Shown: one piece after another, positions 1 through 11,744 of the stretch
Layout: every line of letters begins with the position of its first letter
Position numbering within the stretch: the stretch's first letter is position 1
Assembly: GCA_963678675.1 (NCBI GenBank)
Contig: OY783198.1
Location: 13,650,580 to 13,714,579 of the forward strand
Origin: Xiphydria camelus
Lineage: Eukaryota; Arthropoda; Insecta; Hymenoptera; Xiphydriidae
Length of the DNA: 64,000 nucleotides
Direction: 5' to 3'
Made by a program: the position numbers and the translations under genes
Notes under the pieces: generated by a model
Told to the model about the DNA's origin: nothing
Databases searched by the model: none
The model's input: only the letters and a program-made list of their open reading frames with translations

Positions 1-1477
1 ATCTAATTTTATTTGAGTTTAGTTACCATTACTTTACACTATTACTTTTTACAAAAATTTATTTTTATACACAGAATTCACAAAACATGGCTTCACCATT
101 CGATACCTCGCAATCCTGTCAGCCATATCTCCCGCGTCGTCTCCCGTATCGGTCACCTACACGCGACTCTACTCAACTTCCTTTTAAAAATTCCCCAGCG
201 ACAGAATCCGAGTCCACGGGTGTATATCGTACTAGTCATAGAGAATAGAGGAATATTTTATAGATAGGAGGTTTGGCATTTCGCTTCCGCATTCTTAATT
301 TTATTCCGCATTAATTCTATTTAATAATTAAAAATAATGTTTCTTTACGTCAATTACACCTACAACTCTCAATTTTTCTGATTTCTCACGGGGAAATTTT
401 TTTACCGTACAAGGAACAAGCACTAAACCAATGATTCAACAATTTCACCGTGTTATTCAAATAGAAATCAGAAAAAGCGATTGAGACACCCCTAAATATT
501 GAGTGAGAATGTGCACCCGACGACATATTCAAAGTTATATTAAATACTAACGTTTTAAGTGCCCGCGAAAAGAATTAATTAAACAAGTTTTTTTTTAATC
601 AGTCTAGTATGTATATTGAGCCGTTTCTTTTGAAAGTGGCCTAAGATCATTTATACTTCAATTGAGATATTGAATGGTTTGTGTCTCAATGCAATTAAAA
701 ATATACGTACAGGATACCAATGAGTCATACTGCTTAAGAATATGTAAAGAAGTTAAATTTACAGTTCCTATTACAATAATGGCAATTGTTAATTGATTAA
801 TATGCGGTTTCTTACAGAAAATGGAGTAAAGCCACTATAAAAGTTAATAACCAAATTCGTTATAAAATTTGAAAAAGCCCAAGTCCGTTCAACATTATTG
901 AAAGTGCTTCAAATTGAAAGAACAATTCTCAATTTATTTTACATATCTTTCCAATACTTCAAAAACATAATTTATGCAATTCAGAACATTTTTTAACTAC
1001 ATAAATTACAAAACAATTTACGGCTCATCTACATTTCATGTATGTAAGAGGGATTTAAAGAAGTCATGATGCTCCGGTGGTATATATCGTAATAAGTCCA
1101 TTATGTCCTTGAATTTCGCTGTTTCATGTATGTATGTATGTATGTATGTTTGTATCTATGTATTTATTCATCATTCTGACATTGACATAGTTTCCAGAAT
1201 ATAAATATGCCATTTCAAATTAAATTTCACTGTTGTAATTTGTCTCATATTTTCCTAAAGTGGTGTCAATACAATATTTTCGATACTGTTTTAATCCACT
1301 AAAACCAATTTATTATTCAGGAAACCCGAAAAACGTCGAAAAACTGTCATAAATGAACTAGACCTTCCAATTCGAGACCATCCAATAGAAATTCGGTTCA
1401 TCGATAACCAGCTAATTTCCCATAATTGCCTATTCCCAATATGCTACATTACATATCTGGACCCGTGAAGAATATAC
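1..1477. other. AT-rich intergenic DNA, no gene seen
   Basis: I see no supportable gene or known repeat in this stretch. The only clear structure is a short TATG microsatellite at about 1127-1162. Open frames here are short and show no recognisable motif. Confidence 0.6.
1127..1162. repeat. TATG/TGTA microsatellite
   Basis: Tandem TGTA units, slightly imperfect towards the right (TGTT, TCTA variants). Confidence 0.8.
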
Positions 1478-1898
1478 TGGGTGTCTCAAAATTCAGTACA
1501 CATATTTGAAGGGCGTATTTTTGAGATCAAAAAATAAGACTTTTTTATCCTATAAACATGTGTCTTAAAATACACCCCCTCCGAGCTACAGCCATCTTAA
1601 TGACTGTTACAGAAATTGTATGTTTCCGTAACGAACGGGGGATCGTTTACGTAATAAAGTTTACACGAAAAAATCGATTATTTTAAACTGTGGTGGAAAA
1701 AATTTTGCATCAAATATTCTAAAAATTTGAAAGACGAGTGCTCTAATCGTTTCATTGACCTAAAAATGCCATAAATCGATTTCTTTAATGTATATGAGAG
1801 GGGGTGTATTTTACGACACATGTTTAAAGAAAAAAAAACTTATTTTCATCTCAAAAATACGCCCTTCAAATATTTATACTGAATTTTGAAACACCCTG
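1478..1898. mobile_element. MITE with CTGGGTGT/ACACCCTG terminal inverted repeats
   Basis: The ends are inverted copies: CTGGGTGTCTCAAAATTCAG on the left and CTGAATTTTGAAACACCCTG on the right. Both are flanked by TA, which fits a TA target duplication as in the Tc1/mariner superfamily. The inverted similarity continues inwards (ACATATTTGAAGGGCGTATT and its complement). There is no coding capacity. The start CAGGGTG/CTGGGTG is shared with the elements at 21342 and 35752. Confidence 0.75.
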
Positions 1899-2002
1899 TA
1901 TGTCTTGTTTCATAGCGTCAGCTGAGAATGTGGCCTGAACAATTGAAGAATTAGAAAATGCTGAAGCATCCAATGCAGTACCCCGAGTGACAAGATTTCT
2001 CG

Positions 2003-2874
2003 GCCAATAAAGATTCTATGTAGGCACGATATTGGTTTTGTACCGGCCAGCCTATGTAGGTTTTCCATTATGAGGGCAATGTTGGTTTGGGAACGGTCAA
2101 CCTACATATACGTCACCTACATACAAGCGATATTGGTCCTATGACGGACAGCCTATAAAGGTCACTTCCTACGTAGGGGCGATATTGGTTTAGCAATATC
2201 TGGCCTACATAGGCCATTCTATATAAGGGCAATCTTAGTTTTGCGAAAGTCATCCTATGAAGGCCAAATCCTACATAGGAGCGATATTGATTTTACAATA
2301 TCCGGCTGTTATAGGTTATCCTTTATAGGGGCAATGTTGGTTTTGCGATTGTCAACCTATATGGGCCACACTACATGCGAGCGATGTTAGGCCTGTGACG
2401 GTCAGCCTATATAGGCCATATCCTATGTAGGGGCGGTATTGGTTTCACAATATCCGGCTTTTATAGGTTATCCTGTATAGGGGCGATGTCGGTGTTGCGA
2501 TTGTCAACCTATATGGGCCACACTACATGCGAGCGATGTTAGGCCTGTGACGGTCAGCCTATATAGGCCACATCCTATGTAGGGGCGGTATTGGTTTCAC
2601 AATATCCGGCTTTTATAGGTTATCCTGTATAGGGGCGATGTCGGTGTTGCGATTGTCAATCTATATAGGCCACACTACATGTAGGCGATGTTAGGCCTGT
2701 GACGGTCAGCCTATATAGGCCACATCCTATGTAGGGAAGATATTGGTTCCACAATATCCGGCTTTTATAGGTTATTCTTTATACGAACGATGTTGGTTTT
2801 GCGATTGTCGACCTATATAGGCCACACTACATGTGAGCGATGTCAGTTCTGTGACGGCCAGCCTATATAGAAGG
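2003..2874. repeat. Tandem array, about 152-bp period, CCTATATAGGC core
   Basis: The motif GTCAGCCTATATAGG recurs at 2401, 2553, 2705 and 2857, exactly 152 bp apart. More diverged units run back to about 2003. Each unit holds several CCTAYATAGG palindromes alternating with GGGGCGATRTTGG-like spacers, so the array has an inner sub-repeat too. The same core palindrome forms a second array at 4795-5340, on the other side of a small coding remnant. The paired layout suggests subterminal repeats of one transposon, but I cannot show its ends. Confidence 0.85.
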
Positions 2875-3001
2875 GCATTCACCACAAAATATATATACAA
2901 AAGATGTCGCGTCGGTCATATATACTATAATATAAGATCGAGGGGACAATTCTTGCACCCAGTACTCTCGTGGGCTTCGGCATTGAACTCTAAAGTTTAC
3001 T

Positions 3002-3121
3002 ATGGATCGGAAACGGACATTGATCCGAGAACGTGTTCAAAAGCATCGATGTAAAAAGCGTGCTCTGAAAAAGTGGGAACAAGTACGGAATGCTGCAGTG
3101 TTGGAAGAAGAAGGGGACTCT
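3002..3121 (+). CDS. Possible basic first exon of a transposon-associated gene
   Basis: An ATG at 3002 opens a 40-codon frame that is strongly basic (begins MDRKRTLIRERVQKHRCKKR) and ends at a plausible splice donor, TCTG/GTTAGT. Such short Arg/Lys-rich starts are common in insect transposon proteins. It lies just right of the first tandem array and on the same strand as the DUF4806-like fragment at 4021, so it may be the first exon of that gene. I cannot trace the exons in between. It could also be chance. Confidence 0.3.
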
Positions 3122-4020
3122 GGTTAGTATTACATAAAAATCGTACGTAATTTAACATTTTATAATCATTTTAGTACGCGTTTTATTGAAGTACTTTAAC
3201 TTTTTATGAAGAAATGATTGTTCCTCATTTGATTGAATTTTGTATACTTTCTAATGGATATTATAGTTGATTGAATATTGGAAACCTAACCTAAATCTCG
3301 AAAACGAGAAATATCATAATTTTTATAAGAAGATCGCGCGCGCGCGTTAATTCTATAGTAATATTTCCAAAAATTAACAATAGTAATCCATGAAATTATC
3401 ATTTCTCCCATGAAAATTTCCCTCGACTTGAGAGTTAACACTTAACTTGAGGGAGATTTATGCGATGATATTGATTTATTATCAACTTTTCACCATTACG
3501 TCACAATTTTCGATTTAAACGGAAATTTTACTGGACTATTAGGAGTGGACGCGCCAAGCAAGGGCGATCCACGATGCCAGGTTGAAGCGGGCAGTTTCCC
3601 CCACAGTGACGTCAAGGCAACGGGGCTTTCCAACGCAGGCCCAGGACAAAGGAGCAAGGAGGACTCATGCTCCTCGAAGCAATCGAAGGAAGGCATTCGA
3701 TCGACAACCGGCGAGGATCTCGGACCGTGGTTAGAGTCTTCGAGGATTGCTTATCGTGCGGCCGTCGAGTCTACCGCGCCGACCGTACCTTACACTTATT
3801 CATCATCATCAAGGTAATTCGTAACTGTTCGTTACATTCACTACAGGTAAGCCACAGATATAAGTACGAGGTTTTCTCAGTATTTTAGGGAAGGAGTTTT
3901 TTGGTTTTGGGGATTTTAAGAGTTTTAAAAAGATATATTTGCGATTTCTAGCGGAAATTTAAAGTGATTTTGAAATTTTCCTGATAATTTTTCTTGTTTT
4001 TGCAGAAAGAAATTTGAAGA
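3122..4020. other. Intronic or intergenic DNA with a GC-rich 3545-3830 patch
   Basis: Mostly AT-rich. A GC-rich patch at 3545-3830 stays open in two frames and ends at a donor-like ATCAAG/GTAATT. It may be an internal exon of the neighbouring gene, but I recognise no domain in it. A CG-alternating tract lies at about 3333-3346. Confidence 0.35.
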
Positions 4021-4446
4021 TACATTTTTGATGATGGGGAAAAATTGAAGAAAAACATCAAAACCGTTTTGATGAGTTTGATGACTCGGGAAATTGCCAT
4101 GAAGTTCACCGCGGTCAAGCCTAAGGAGAACAAAGACACATTTACTCATACCAACACTTCCCGGTTGATAGAAGGTAAAATCATAAAGAAATTAGTAATA
4201 TTATTAATAATAATAATTATGATAATAATTAATATTATTATTATTGAAATTACAGTTACTTTGAAAGATTTCTTGTCTTCGATGAGGCCCGAACAGAAGA
4301 TGACGAAGAAAGAGTATGAGACAGCCCTGGGCTACGTTTTGACCAACGCGTACGACTGGGGTGATGGTCGAGTACAACGACGACGAGAAAAAGCGGCCAA
4401 AGCGAAACAGAGTCCAACGGGGAAAAATCAAGTTTCGGAAAATTAA
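4021..4446 (+). pseudogene. DUF4806-like C-terminal fragment
   Basis: The translated fragment carries LMTREIAMKFTAV, then KENKDTFTHTNTSRLIEG, and later KKEYETALGYVLTNAYDWGD. This matches in order the conserved pattern of DUF4806, a domain of unknown function abundant in transposon-derived proteins of ants and other insects. An AT-rich 81-bp segment at 4175-4255 begins GT and ends AG and separates the two conserved parts, so it is probably an intron. It happens to be a multiple of three without a stop. The upstream half of the protein is not identifiable. The fragment sits between two CCTATATAGG arrays and just ahead of the Academ-like gene on the same strand, so it could be a second gene of that element. 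The family match is from memory of the pattern. Confidence 0.45.
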
Positions 4447-4794
4447 TCATACAACAACTATAACGACATATTTTAACAACAATAACAAAATTTTAACACT
4501 GAAAAATGGATTCAAAGCACGTATATTCATTAGTATCGAATCCAATCAACATGTTTTTTTTTCGGTTCAGTTGTTAATTAATCATAATAAGTGATTCATG
4601 AATTTTAATATAATTATGCTGTTCTCTATATGGAAATTCGATATTTCTCTGTGCAATAAAAATTGATGTTCTATGCATTTGATTGATTTTATCTTAATTA
4701 TTCTTACCATTTGACTTTAATTGTTTCGGCAATGTTTGGCCTGTGATATAGTCCGTGAATTACTTGGTCTGTATAATCTCTGAATCACTCAATT

Positions 4795-5340
4795 GGCTTA
4801 TGTAGGTGGTACATCATACGGCGTGAATAGCCTCCATTGCGAGTGTTGTACTCTTGCTACGTAGGCCTATACAGACTCTAGCTTGCTGGTCTATGTAGCC
4901 TGAATATCATGAGGCCTATATCGTTTGCAAATTAAATACCCTATATAGCCTGAATATCACGTGGCCTATATAGTCTGCAAATGGTAAGGCTTATATAGGC
5001 TGTACATTGCATGGCCTACATAGTCTGTAAATCGTGTGGCCCATATAGTCTGCAAAGCGTACGGCCTATATAGGCTGTACATTGCATGGCCTATATAGTC
5101 TGTAAATAGTGTGACCTACATAGGCTGTATATCGCACGGCCTACATAGGCTGTACGTTGCATGGCCTATATAGTCTGTAAATAGTATGACCTACATAGGC
5201 TCTACATTGCATGGCCTATATAGCCACTTTATAGACGAGCGTTACACTTCCTATATAGGCACTATGCAGGCTGCAGCTCGGTCGGCCTATATTGCCACCT
5301 TGGAAGGCCGATGTTGCCCCTATATAGAGCCGATGAATTT
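4795..5340. repeat. Tandem array, 25-bp period, GGCCTATATAGTCTGTAAAT unit
   Basis: Between about 4990 and 5220 successive 25-bp units alternate GGCCTAYATAGTCTGTAAAT and GRCCTACATAGGCTGTAYAT with short variable tails. Units become irregular on both sides. The CCTAYATAGGC palindrome is the same as in the array at 2003-2874. The array runs to within about 20 bp of the first recognisable codons of the Academ-like gene. Confidence 0.85.
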
Positions 5341-5357
5341 TGTCAGTCGGGACCGTT

Positions 5358-8300
5358 TCGTGACGATGACATTCCTACCTTAGAGACAGCAATCACCGAA
5401 GATGGTCATGCAAGGGACAATGTCGAATGTGTCATTTGTGATTGAAGGGTAAAAAAACATAAAAGGCGGTACAAGCCTTTACATCGAACCATGAAAGACG
5501 CATTTCTACAGAGTCTAAAATACAGAACTAGACGTACTGCAATAATTGGGAAATTAAGGAAAATTGTATCTGAAACCATCTATTACCATAACATTTGTCA
5601 CCTTGGCTTATTAAATCAGTTAAAGCAGGAACATGAGCAAAAATCAAAGACATCTTTTCATGTTGTTAGAGAATACCATCAGCAAACATTTGCAGAAATA
5701 GCCAATGTCATCAATGAAGATGTTATTGGACAGCGAAGATGTTATACATTGGACTATTTATGCCATTATTATGTAGCAACCTTTGAAAAAATAGCCTGAG
5801 ATGATGGCAACCAATATGACAGTACGTTTAGTATTAGACATTTTGAACAGAAGTTAATAGAAACTTTCGACGAGAATATCGCCGTAGTAAAAATAGGGCG
5901 TAAAAAATATGTACAGCCTAAGGATTTCACTATTGACGACCAATGAGGAACTTGCATGAAATTTTGTTTTTCCTTGAAAATTTTACTGAATGAAGCTATC
6001 GTATTATAAAAACCAGGGAGCGCTGTATTTTTTAATAATATGTAACTATATTGGAGAGAAAGAATTAATTAATCGTGCCTCAAACGCCTGAACCACGCCC
6101 CGACCGAGAACGCAGTATGATTGGCCTAGACGCTTTTACTGTTGCGTGACGTCACACATTCGATGATTACTGGCTAAATCTCAATTTTAACCAATGACTG
6201 TCGAGTGTTCCTAACTACGCCCCGCCCTGGAACGCAGTATGATTGGCCGATAGCGCTTTTTGTTGCGTGACGTCACACATTGCTTCTCGCTGTTTGCGCG
6301 GCTCTTTCAAACGTTACATTTTTAACTCAAATTTGTGAAGGTATCCGACATGTTAACGCCATAAGTTTCTATACCGTTGAAATTGTTATTGTTTACTCTA
6401 TTTTTTAAGACAATAAAAAAAGTCATGCAAGTTCCTCATTGTGTGGCGATTTGGAAGCCTCGGAAATCTTACAAAAAGCAGCATTAATCCTCCGGCAGAA
6501 AATATTACAAATAGAAAAGAAGCCATTGCCGGAAGATTTGAAGACCGCAGACTTATTGAAAGGAGAATGCACCATACCTCATGATATAACTGAGTTTTAT
6601 TCAATTGTATTGGGTGCTTCAAACATTAGGCGAAGAAATAGTAGTAATTTTCAACGTAAAGTTACCTCATTGGCGGAGGATCTAATATACAACGTTGCAA
6701 ATGGAAAAATAAAAACTAGAAAGCACATTACGCTGGGAATCACACTAAAAAGCCTAACAAGTAGTCGCAAAGTTGATCGCAATCGTTAACAGGTATGGGC
6801 ACTGTTGCAGTTATCACGTTATTGAAGAACTGGAGACAGAAGCAACCTTTGCATCAGTGAGTCGTTCTGGTGCCTGTCCCGAGGATATTTTACGATCAAG
6901 TCAGCTGTTTACTGGGGTTGCATTCGACAATTTCGACCGCTATGTCGATACCACCAGTGGCAAAGACACGCGACACGATACTGTTGGTATTATTTATCAA
7001 ACAGCATATGAAGATGCAACGGACGACGACAATACTGGTGATCGTAGAAGTTTTTCAGCCATTGGAAGGAAGAGAAGAAGAGGCTTTGACGCAGTTATAC
7101 CTCAACTGCTTATTTATGCCAAAAAACCACGCATGGTGGAACATTTAATATCGACAACGGATGAACGTCGCCTCACAGCTCCAGAAACATTACAACAAAT
7201 AAAAGAAATCGATGTCCTATGGATGATTTGTCACTCCTTAAAGATTCCGAATACACCTATGTGGGCTGGGTTCAATAACAGATTAGTTACGGATAAAAAT
7301 TGTACAAAACAGAAAATTTCTTATCTAGCGCCTATAAACGAATCACCAACAAGCCCTACCGTAGTAATTCAGACAATGAAGCAGAGTTAAGCAATCGCCG
7401 AAGAACTTGGCAAACCTTATATGGAAGTAACTTACGATCTATAGCCATTGCAAAAATAGTTTACAGGTACAATCAATGGAGAAACCCTTATATGATAATT
7501 TATTTATACATCTTGGTCCGTTCCTTATTATGATTGCTTTATTTAAAGCTATTGGAAAGTTCATATCCGACTGCGGTTTAATGACAGTAGCTGTCGACAG
7601 CGGAATCATCGCAAATGGATCTGTGGATGGATTTCTACAAGAGAAGCATTTCAATCGATGCAAGAGGCTACACCCCTTAATGGCAGTTGGACTGGAAAGC
7701 TTACATTTCGAACAATGGCGTAATGACGTGGACCTTACAATATCAGAAGAGATATATACAGAATTTTGGAGGAACTAAATGGAGGAACAGCCCGATCGCC
7801 TGATATACCACACAATCCGGAGCTGGCAAACATTATGAAGTCATACCTTGTCCATAAAGATCTATGCCGGAAGGGCGATTTCGGGAAGACAGTGCAATTC
7901 TATATGATATACATAGATTTCGTAAATTATTATCAATTACTCAGTCGTAGTATTAGAACGGGTGATTTTGCTTCATTCAAGTACATTTTGCCGAAAATTG
8001 CTAATTTGTTTTTTGTCACAAATCAACCCAATTACGTCCGTTGGCTAGTTAAGTATCACGACAATTTATTACAACTACCCGTCACTCATCCTGAATTGGA
8101 AATATCAATGAACGCCGGATTTCTTGGCATTCAACGGACCAATAAATCGTTCTCTAGGCAACCGATTGACCTCACACTAGAGCAAACGATAAACGCCGAT
8201 GCAGGAAAAAGATTGACCAGAATCAGTCATTTCACCAACTCCATCTCGGCTCGACAGCGGTGGGCTAAGAGTCATGGTACTCGAACAACCGTGATATCTT

Positions 8301-10260
8301 ATACGCTCGATGCTACTGGTTTAACTGGAAATAACGATATCACCGCCGACCTGGAACGTTACGCCATAAGAAGGCACAGCGAACAACTTCATACATTTAA
8401 AGGGACCTTTGAGCGATTCATGCATCCCTTTAACAATAACTTAAAGGGGCAGCACCTTTACAATATTGCTAGTGGTAAAGCAGCTTCACTTGCAGTTGAA
8501 GATTTCTTATTAAACTTTGAAACAGCAGGTCATAAGTTGCGGGAAGAATTCATTGACGAATGCGCCACTAACACCGCAAGATTTGAAAATCCCATTAAAA
8601 GAGTTAAAATATTGAATTTTGGTGCTGATACTACCAAGACGAAAGTACAAGTGGGTGGCAAAGTAGCAGAGATCCGTTGTCAACGTGACTTGTTCGGGCG
8701 ACTACTAGCAGTCGCGCTAAAGCATAAAGTCGATTTGAAAAAAATCCTTTATATCCACTCACACCTATTCCCTTGTCGTTATGCCATGTAGATGGGGCTA
8801 TACATAAAACGCAGAAATCGGCAATTATTCCTGTTTTACTAAAAGAAAATGTCACAAACACTGATACGCCAAGACGTTTTGATATAGTTGTAGTCGATGG
8901 ATTCTTTCTTTTGCACACGATGAAAAATATTCCAAAAACATTCGGAAACATATCCAAACAAATCATGAAAACGTTAACAGCAACAAAGGCATCCCGGATT
9001 GACGTTGTCTTTGACCAGTACGTAACGCCATCAATAAAGGATTTTGAGCGTAGTCCTAGAAATGAGGACTGGTCTACAAATGACAAAATAACTGGACCAG
9101 AACAAGTTAGGCCAGTAGATTTTGTTAAAGAATTACGAAATATCAAATTTAAGGAAGCGCTCGTTGAATTCTTAATGAGTCACTGGGGTACCGATGAAAT
9201 GACACCGTTCATTGGAAATACAACAATGAATCTGAGTTACAAATATTGTAATACCTATACTGTTCAAAATAACTCCGTTATTTCAAGAATTAATGACAAT
9301 TTGTCATGCATGGACCACGAAGAGGCTGATACCCGAATAGTACATAACATTTGCAATATCGAAGAAGGTGGTGATTGGAATGTTCTAATAAAAGCCTCCA
9401 ATACCGACATATAATGCTGGGCAATATGGACCACCTGTGTAATAAAACTGTACGTATTTTTATGGAACACGGTGTGGGAAATAAAACCCAGTATATAAAT
9501 ATATCACAGTTCTACATTAAACTTTGACTATCAATATGCCAAAGTTTGCCGGGCTTCCACGCCCTCACGGGGTGTGATTTCCCTCCTTCTTTAAACGAGG
9601 GAAAAAGAAACCGTACCAGATGCTCCAGAAAAATCGTAACTTCCAACAAGAGCGTTTAATGATCTTGGTAATGCGCACAGTTTGGAGCAATGCGCTGACA
9701 TTTTAAAAATTCTGGAAGAGTTTGTTCCTGCGATTTATAACAGCACAGCAGCAGATGTAAATTTAACCCGATACGAGAAATTTATCGCAACTTATAAGCC
9801 GAAAAAAATTGATGAACCATTACAGAAAAAGTTCATAAACTGTGACCCCTCAAATTTACCGCCATGTAAAGCAGAATTACGAAAGCATTTAAGAAGAACT
9901 CAATACATAATAAGTATCTGGCGAAATGCACATGCGAAAGTTCCCTCAACTTTATCACTACCGAACAATGGATGGACTCTCGTAGACGGAAGATATAATT
10001 TCGACTGGCATGAGGAAGAGATCGTTCCGTTGGCTGTGTACGATACTCTGCTTGATCAACCTACTACCTCTAACAATGATTCAGGTAAACTTATTTAAAA
10101 TGTACAATATTAATAATTTTACAACTTTTTGTAACGAAATCACAGCACTGATATTTATGACAATAATTTGTTTGTTGCAGATAATGAGATAGGGGCTGAA
10201 GACCAACCTAGTGCTTCAGAAGATGAGTATTCCATGGACGAAGATGAAGTCTTCGATTAA
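5358..10260 (+). pseudogene. Decayed AcademX-type transposase with XPG/FEN1-like nuclease region
   Basis: One long protein can be followed in pieces across several frameshifts and stops. In order: a start with CVIC then LHRT (possible zinc-binding N-terminus, about 5420-5490); TIPHDITEFYSIVLG (about 6577); AFDNFDRYVD...RHDTVGIIYQ (about 6920-7000); LIMIALFKAIGKFISDCG (about 7525); MTVAVDSGIIANGSVDGFL; a nuclease-like block with VVVDGFFLLHTM and VVFDQYVTPSIKDFER (8880-9050) and MDHEEADTRIVHNI...IKASNTD (9310-9412); KFAGLPRPHG then FFKRGKKKPYQMLQ (9541-9630); and a C-terminal NNGWTLVDGRYNFDW (about 9964). The D-rich blocks resemble the N and I regions of XPG/FEN1 nucleases, as described for AcademX elements. 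The last intron is 10085-10180 (GT-AG, 96 bp) and the final exon encodes an acidic tail ending EDEVFD. The family name is inference from established knowledge. The gene is inactive as it stands. A related fragment lies at 56340-57045. Confidence 0.65.
5941..6441. mobile_element. MITE inserted in the Academ-like gene, TIR CAATGAGGAACTTGCATGA
   Basis: CAATGAGGAACTTGCATGA at the left end is repeated as its complement at the right end. Cutting out 5941-6441 joins the Academ reading frame from IDD directly to CGDLEASEIL with no shift, so this is an insertion. Inside, a segment of about 75 bp (ACGCCCC...GAACGCAGTATGATTGGCC...TTGCGTGACGTCACACATT) occurs twice, at about 6094-6165 and 6214-6285. No coding capacity. 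Confidence 0.75.
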
Positions 10261-11740
10261 CCTTCTGGAAAATGACATTCTGAAATGTTGCTACTTCATC
10301 GTATTGTAGCCTATCTCTCTTGCACGTGTTGCTTGGAATAAGTGCGTCTTTCTTGGTTCTCGATAATGTTGGCAAATCGAATTACGGTTATCGACTAACA
10401 ATAAGTGACATGCATAGTAGAAATTGAATTCCATGTGGTAGACACGTTTATTTTCAACTGTGTAGATGCCTACAGTAGCCCGTCAAAAAATAAGAGACAC
10501 ATATCTCTTCATACGCGTCCAAAAATGATTTTAAAGGATGAAATTTATGCCCAAGTTTCGACATGTGCAAGGGTAATTATTCTTTTAATAATCACCCTTG
10601 CACATGTCGAAACTTGGGCATAAATTTCATCCAAAAGGACCATATCAATCCTAATTAAACGCAACGTTATAGAGGGAAATACGCTTATAACTGCGAATAA
10701 TTATTTTTTCGGGCATTTCCTTTTTTGTGTGACATTAAGTATGTATATAGATTATAAATTGAATTTAATAATATGAATATGTTTTATGAGAAGATCAAAT
10801 TTGTAGAGGCACCTTTTCGAGTGCGAAATATATCGGATTGATTTTCGTCTCAAGAAAATATGCGTCCTTGAGCTCGGAAGGTCAATTAATTAGTTCATCG
10901 TGACCTCAGCGGGGATCCTTAATCACCTAATGGGGGGTGAGTAAGATAAACTCTTTCCATCCCTCTTTCTTTCTGCTCCGCTCTCTTTCTCTCTCTTTTT
11001 CTCTTACCGTCGATCTAATAACGGAGTGTATTTATATTGTAACTAAAGAAGCACCACCCTTGTATGACTATACCCCGAGCAGCGATCACAAAATACCGTG
11101 TGCCATAATTTTGCTACGATCTTATGTACATATGTATAGCAAAGGTTTAGTCTCAAATGGATTCAAATAAAATGTAATTTTTTATAATCATTATTGGGAG
11201 TCACATTGTAGTAGTACCACATGCAATTCAGGGTTAATAAATTTCATCGTGGACGGAACACATAATAATGGTAATAAAGTCTAAAAACTAATCACAGAGT
11301 GTTTAACATACACATAAAAAATGCGTATTTATTTATTTTTTCCTATAAAAAGGGCCGAATAAAGCGTTGAAACGCATTACCCACAACTACAAAAACAGAG
11401 AACACAATAATAACAAAGGCTCCACTCAATTCACGTACAACTGAAACGCTCTCCTTCCCTCGCACGCTATAATAGTGCTATCGGAGTCGCACTAATGCTC
11501 GCCTGGCAGTCACTTGCAACCAGCAGAATCACCTGTCCTTTTACATAGTTCCTTAAAATAGATAAATGAATATCCCCTATAAATTATAGCTTTGTAAAAG
11601 CAACATAAAAAATACACAAAACATAGCGAGTGTATGCCCGCCTGGCACGGAGATGCAACCATCGAAATCGCCTGTCCATTGTTTTTAATTTCAGAGGTAG
11701 GTATTATAAAACATGTTAAAATTATAGCTTTTTGTTGAAG
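10261..11740. other. Intergenic DNA between the Academ-like gene and the Gypsy element
   Basis: No gene recognised. It holds the hairpin at 10536-10632 and a pair of similar segments of about 45 bp, GCTCGCCTGGCAGTCACTTG at 11489 and GCCCGCCTGGCACGGAGATG at 11637. I found no convincing right end for the Academ-like element here. Confidence 0.5.
10536..10632. repeat. Near-perfect 97-bp palindrome (hairpin)
   Basis: GGATGAAATTTATGCCCAAG starts the left arm and its complement ends the right arm. The arms are about 46 bp and match almost perfectly around a centre near CTTTTAATAA. It is likely a small foldback repeat. Target duplication not resolved. Confidence 0.85.
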
Positions 11741-11744
11741 CAAC

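Noticed and set aside
2833..3054. Open frame spanning the end of the first tandem array
   Set aside because: It runs through the repeat units and overlaps the better exon candidate at 3002 in another frame.
4912..5220. CRISPR-like array of 25-bp repeats
   Set aside because: The units are contiguous with no unique spacers and are diverged. It is a eukaryotic tandem repeat.
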